This document shows, piece by piece, positions 40,822-42,018 of a stretch of DNA of 42,018 nt. The translations under genes and the position numbers were made by a program. Position 1 is the first letter of the stretch. The number at the start of each line of letters is the position of its first letter. The stretch is from Deltaproteobacteria bacterium (lineage in GTDB: Bacteria; Desulfobacterota; Desulfomonilia; UBA1062), in the NCBI GenBank assembly GCA_017992605.1, contig JAGOOG010000018.1, forward strand, positions 1 through 42,018, written 5' to 3'. The notes beneath the pieces are model-generated. The model made no database searches. It was not told where the DNA came from and worked only from the letters and a program-made list of their open reading frames with translations.

Positions 40822-42018
40822 CGTGGTCATCATCGGTGCGGGTCCTGCAGGCATCTTTGCAGCCCGGGAACTGGTCCTGAACGATCCTTGGCTCGACATC
40901 GTCATCATCGAGCAGGGAGACGACATCAGCGTCAGATCCAGGGCCGGCATGGGGATGCTCATCGGGTGGGGCGGCGCCGGGGCGTACAGCGACGGCAAAC
41001 TCACCATATCCACCGACGTGGGCGGTCAGCTCGCCAGCATCGTGGCCGACGAAGAGCTCCTCGGCATGCTCGAGCACGTGGACGAAATCTACACACACTA
41101 CGCCCCGGCCGGCGATCTGTTCACCGTCCAGAGCGACGACGCCGAGGCCATGATCGCTCAGGCCAGGCTGGCCGGCCTGGTCTACGTACCCACCAGGGTC
41201 AGGCACATCGGCACCGAGAAACTCCTCGTGATCCTCGAGAAGCTCAGGCGCGAGCTGGACGACAAGGTGCGCATGGTCTTCAACGTCCAGGTCAGCGAAA
41301 TCCTCCACGACGGCGGCCGGGTCACCGGTGTCGAGCTGTCGGACGGGACCGTGATCAGCGCGACATACGTCATCGCTGCGCCAGGCAGGGTGGGTTCCTC
41401 GTGGATGTCGGGCCAGGCAAGGAAACTCGGGATCGAGACCCACCCGAACCCGGTGGACCTGGGTGTGCGCGTGGAGCTTCCCGCGGCGGTCATGGACCAT
41501 CTCACCGCCAAGGCCTACGAGACCAAGTTCATCCATTATTCCCGAACCTTCGACGACAAGGTGAGGACCTTCTGCATGAACCCTTACGGCGAGGTCGTCA
41601 TCGAGACGCTCGGAGACATCGTCACGGTCAACGGTCACTCCTGGGCCACCAAGCGAACGGAGAACACCAACTTCGCCCTGCTGGTGAGCGCGAACTTCAC
41701 CGAGCCGTTCGACGACCCCATCGGATACGGGGAGTCCGTGGCGCGCCTTGCCAACATGCTCGGCAAGGGCGTCATCGTCCAGCGGCTGGGCGACCTCCTG
41801 AGCGGCAGGCGGACCACTCCCGGCAGGCTGCAGAAGTGCACGACCCGTCCCACCTTGAAACAGGCCACGCCAGGGGACCTGAGCTACTGCATTCCCTACC
41901 GCATCCTCACCGACATCGTGGAGATGCTCGCCGGGCTCGACCGCGTCGCTCCGGGTGTGAACTCCGCCCACACCCTGCTCTACGGCATCGAGGTCAAGTT
42001 CTACTCGAACAGGATCAT
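40814..42018 (+). CDS. FAD-dependent dehydrogenase, COG2509 type (3' end outside window)
   Basis: An ORF with no stop before the window edge, at least 401 residues. The ATG at 40814 has a perfect AGGAGG at 40801-40806. The N-terminus ADVVIIGAGPAGIFAARELV is the dinucleotide-binding fold for FAD. Family blocks follow: GWGGAGAYSDGKLTISTDVG near residue 55, VRTFCMNPYGEVVIET and ENTNFALLVSANFTEPFDDP near 285, VIVQRLGDLLSGRRT near 320, and LLYGIEVKFYSNRII at the edge. This is the uncharacterised FAD-dehydrogenase family COG2509. Substrate and acceptor are unknown. It is coupled to lptG by an 8-base overlap, which may be only operon packing. Confidence 0.88.
   Translation, partial: MADVVIIGAGPAGIFAARELVLNDPWLDIVIIEQGDDISVRSRAGMGMLIGWGGAGAYSDGKLTISTDVGGQLASIVADEELLGMLEHVDEIYTHYAPAGDLFTVQSDDAEAMIAQARLAGLVYVPTRVRHIGTEKLLVILEKLRRELDDKVRMVFNVQVSEILHDGGRVTGVELSDGTVISATYVIAAPGRVGSSWMSGQARKLGIETHPNPVDLGVRVELPAAVMDHLTAKAYETKFIHYSRTFDDKVRTFCMNPYGEVVIETLGDIVTVNGHSWATKRTENTNFALLVSANFTEPFDDPIGYGESVARLANMLGKGVIVQRLGDLLSGRRTTPGRLQKCTTRPTLKQATPGDLSYCIPYRILTDIVEMLAGLDRVAPGVNSAHTLLYGIEVKFYSNRI

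Noticed and set aside
39589-41013. A 474-codon minus-strand frame over lptG
   Set aside because: Antisense to a clear LptFG permease; its translation is low-complexity Asp/Glu/Gly/His-rich sequence without motifs.
40790-41971. A 393-codon open frame on the minus strand opposite the FAD dehydrogenase
   Set aside because: The plus strand encodes a coherent COG2509 protein with a perfect ribosome site; the reverse frame has no domain. Open reverse frames are expected from strong third-position GC bias.
1-42018. CRISPR array, insertion sequence, prophage, tRNA or rRNA
   Set aside because: No regularly spaced direct repeats, transposase or integrase motifs, terminal inverted repeats, tRNA cloverleaf in the gaps or rRNA-like segments were seen on reading both strands.

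Overview
The window is a gene-dense stretch of a high-GC, Gram-negative, probably strictly anaerobic bacterial chromosome. Lipopolysaccharide export permeases (LptF and LptG) point to an outer membrane. A class III (glycyl-radical) ribonucleotide reductase with its own activase points to anaerobic life. The large PAS/histidine-kinase/receiver hybrids, the CoA-transferase/GNAT fusion and the exosortase-type polysaccharide deacetylase together suggest a Desulfobacterota ('Deltaproteobacteria')-like lineage. That placement is an inference, because no rRNA or tRNA gene was found.

Layout. 1-1.3 kb: the tail of an HD-GYP protein and a convergent metallophosphoesterase. 1.4-3.5 kb: a CoA-transferase/acetyltransferase fusion preceded by what looks like a truncated flavodoxin gene. 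3.5-11.9 kb: tilS, mfd, a SurA/PpiC-type chaperone and uvrA, linking tRNA modification to transcription-coupled repair. 12.0-13.1 kb: an orphan ABC substrate-binding protein. 13.2-18.3 kb: a ribosome/RNA operon (rpsP, khpA, rimM, trmD, a SPOUT methyltransferase, rplS) that continues without a break into four proven or probable nucleic-acid hydrolases (rnhB, a YraN-like protein, a Mut7-C protein, a DHH phosphoesterase).

18.3-24.7 kb is the accessory-looking part. A minus-strand, translationally coupled trio (acyl carrier protein, AMP-forming ligase, zinc-ribbon PP-loop ATPase) diverges from an unusually long NadE-like enzyme. Next to it are an FAD-linked oxidase and a polysaccharide deacetylase of the exosortase/PEP-CTERM type. 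I regard this block as the best candidate for an undescribed carrier-protein-based activation/amidation route, possibly serving surface polysaccharide or lipid. That role is inferred from domain content only.

24.8-30.5 kb: a long-chain acyl-CoA synthetase, then nrdD behind two NrdR-type operator boxes, and nrdG-like activase, with a lone receiver protein between them on the other strand. 30.5-34.4 kb: two hybrid PAS/histidine-kinase/receiver proteins on the minus strand. 34.5-38.5 kb: a small helical protein followed by a MoxR ATPase, DUF58 and TgpA-type transglutaminase operon. 38.6-42.0 kb: lptF and lptG, coupled to a COG2509-type FAD dehydrogenase that runs off the end.

No CRISPR array, insertion sequence, phage gene, tRNA or rRNA was seen. 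No gene-free stretch exceeds 300 bases. The longest gaps are about 275 bases (before nrdD), 208 bases (before rpsP) and 166 bases (before the small protein at 34.56 kb).
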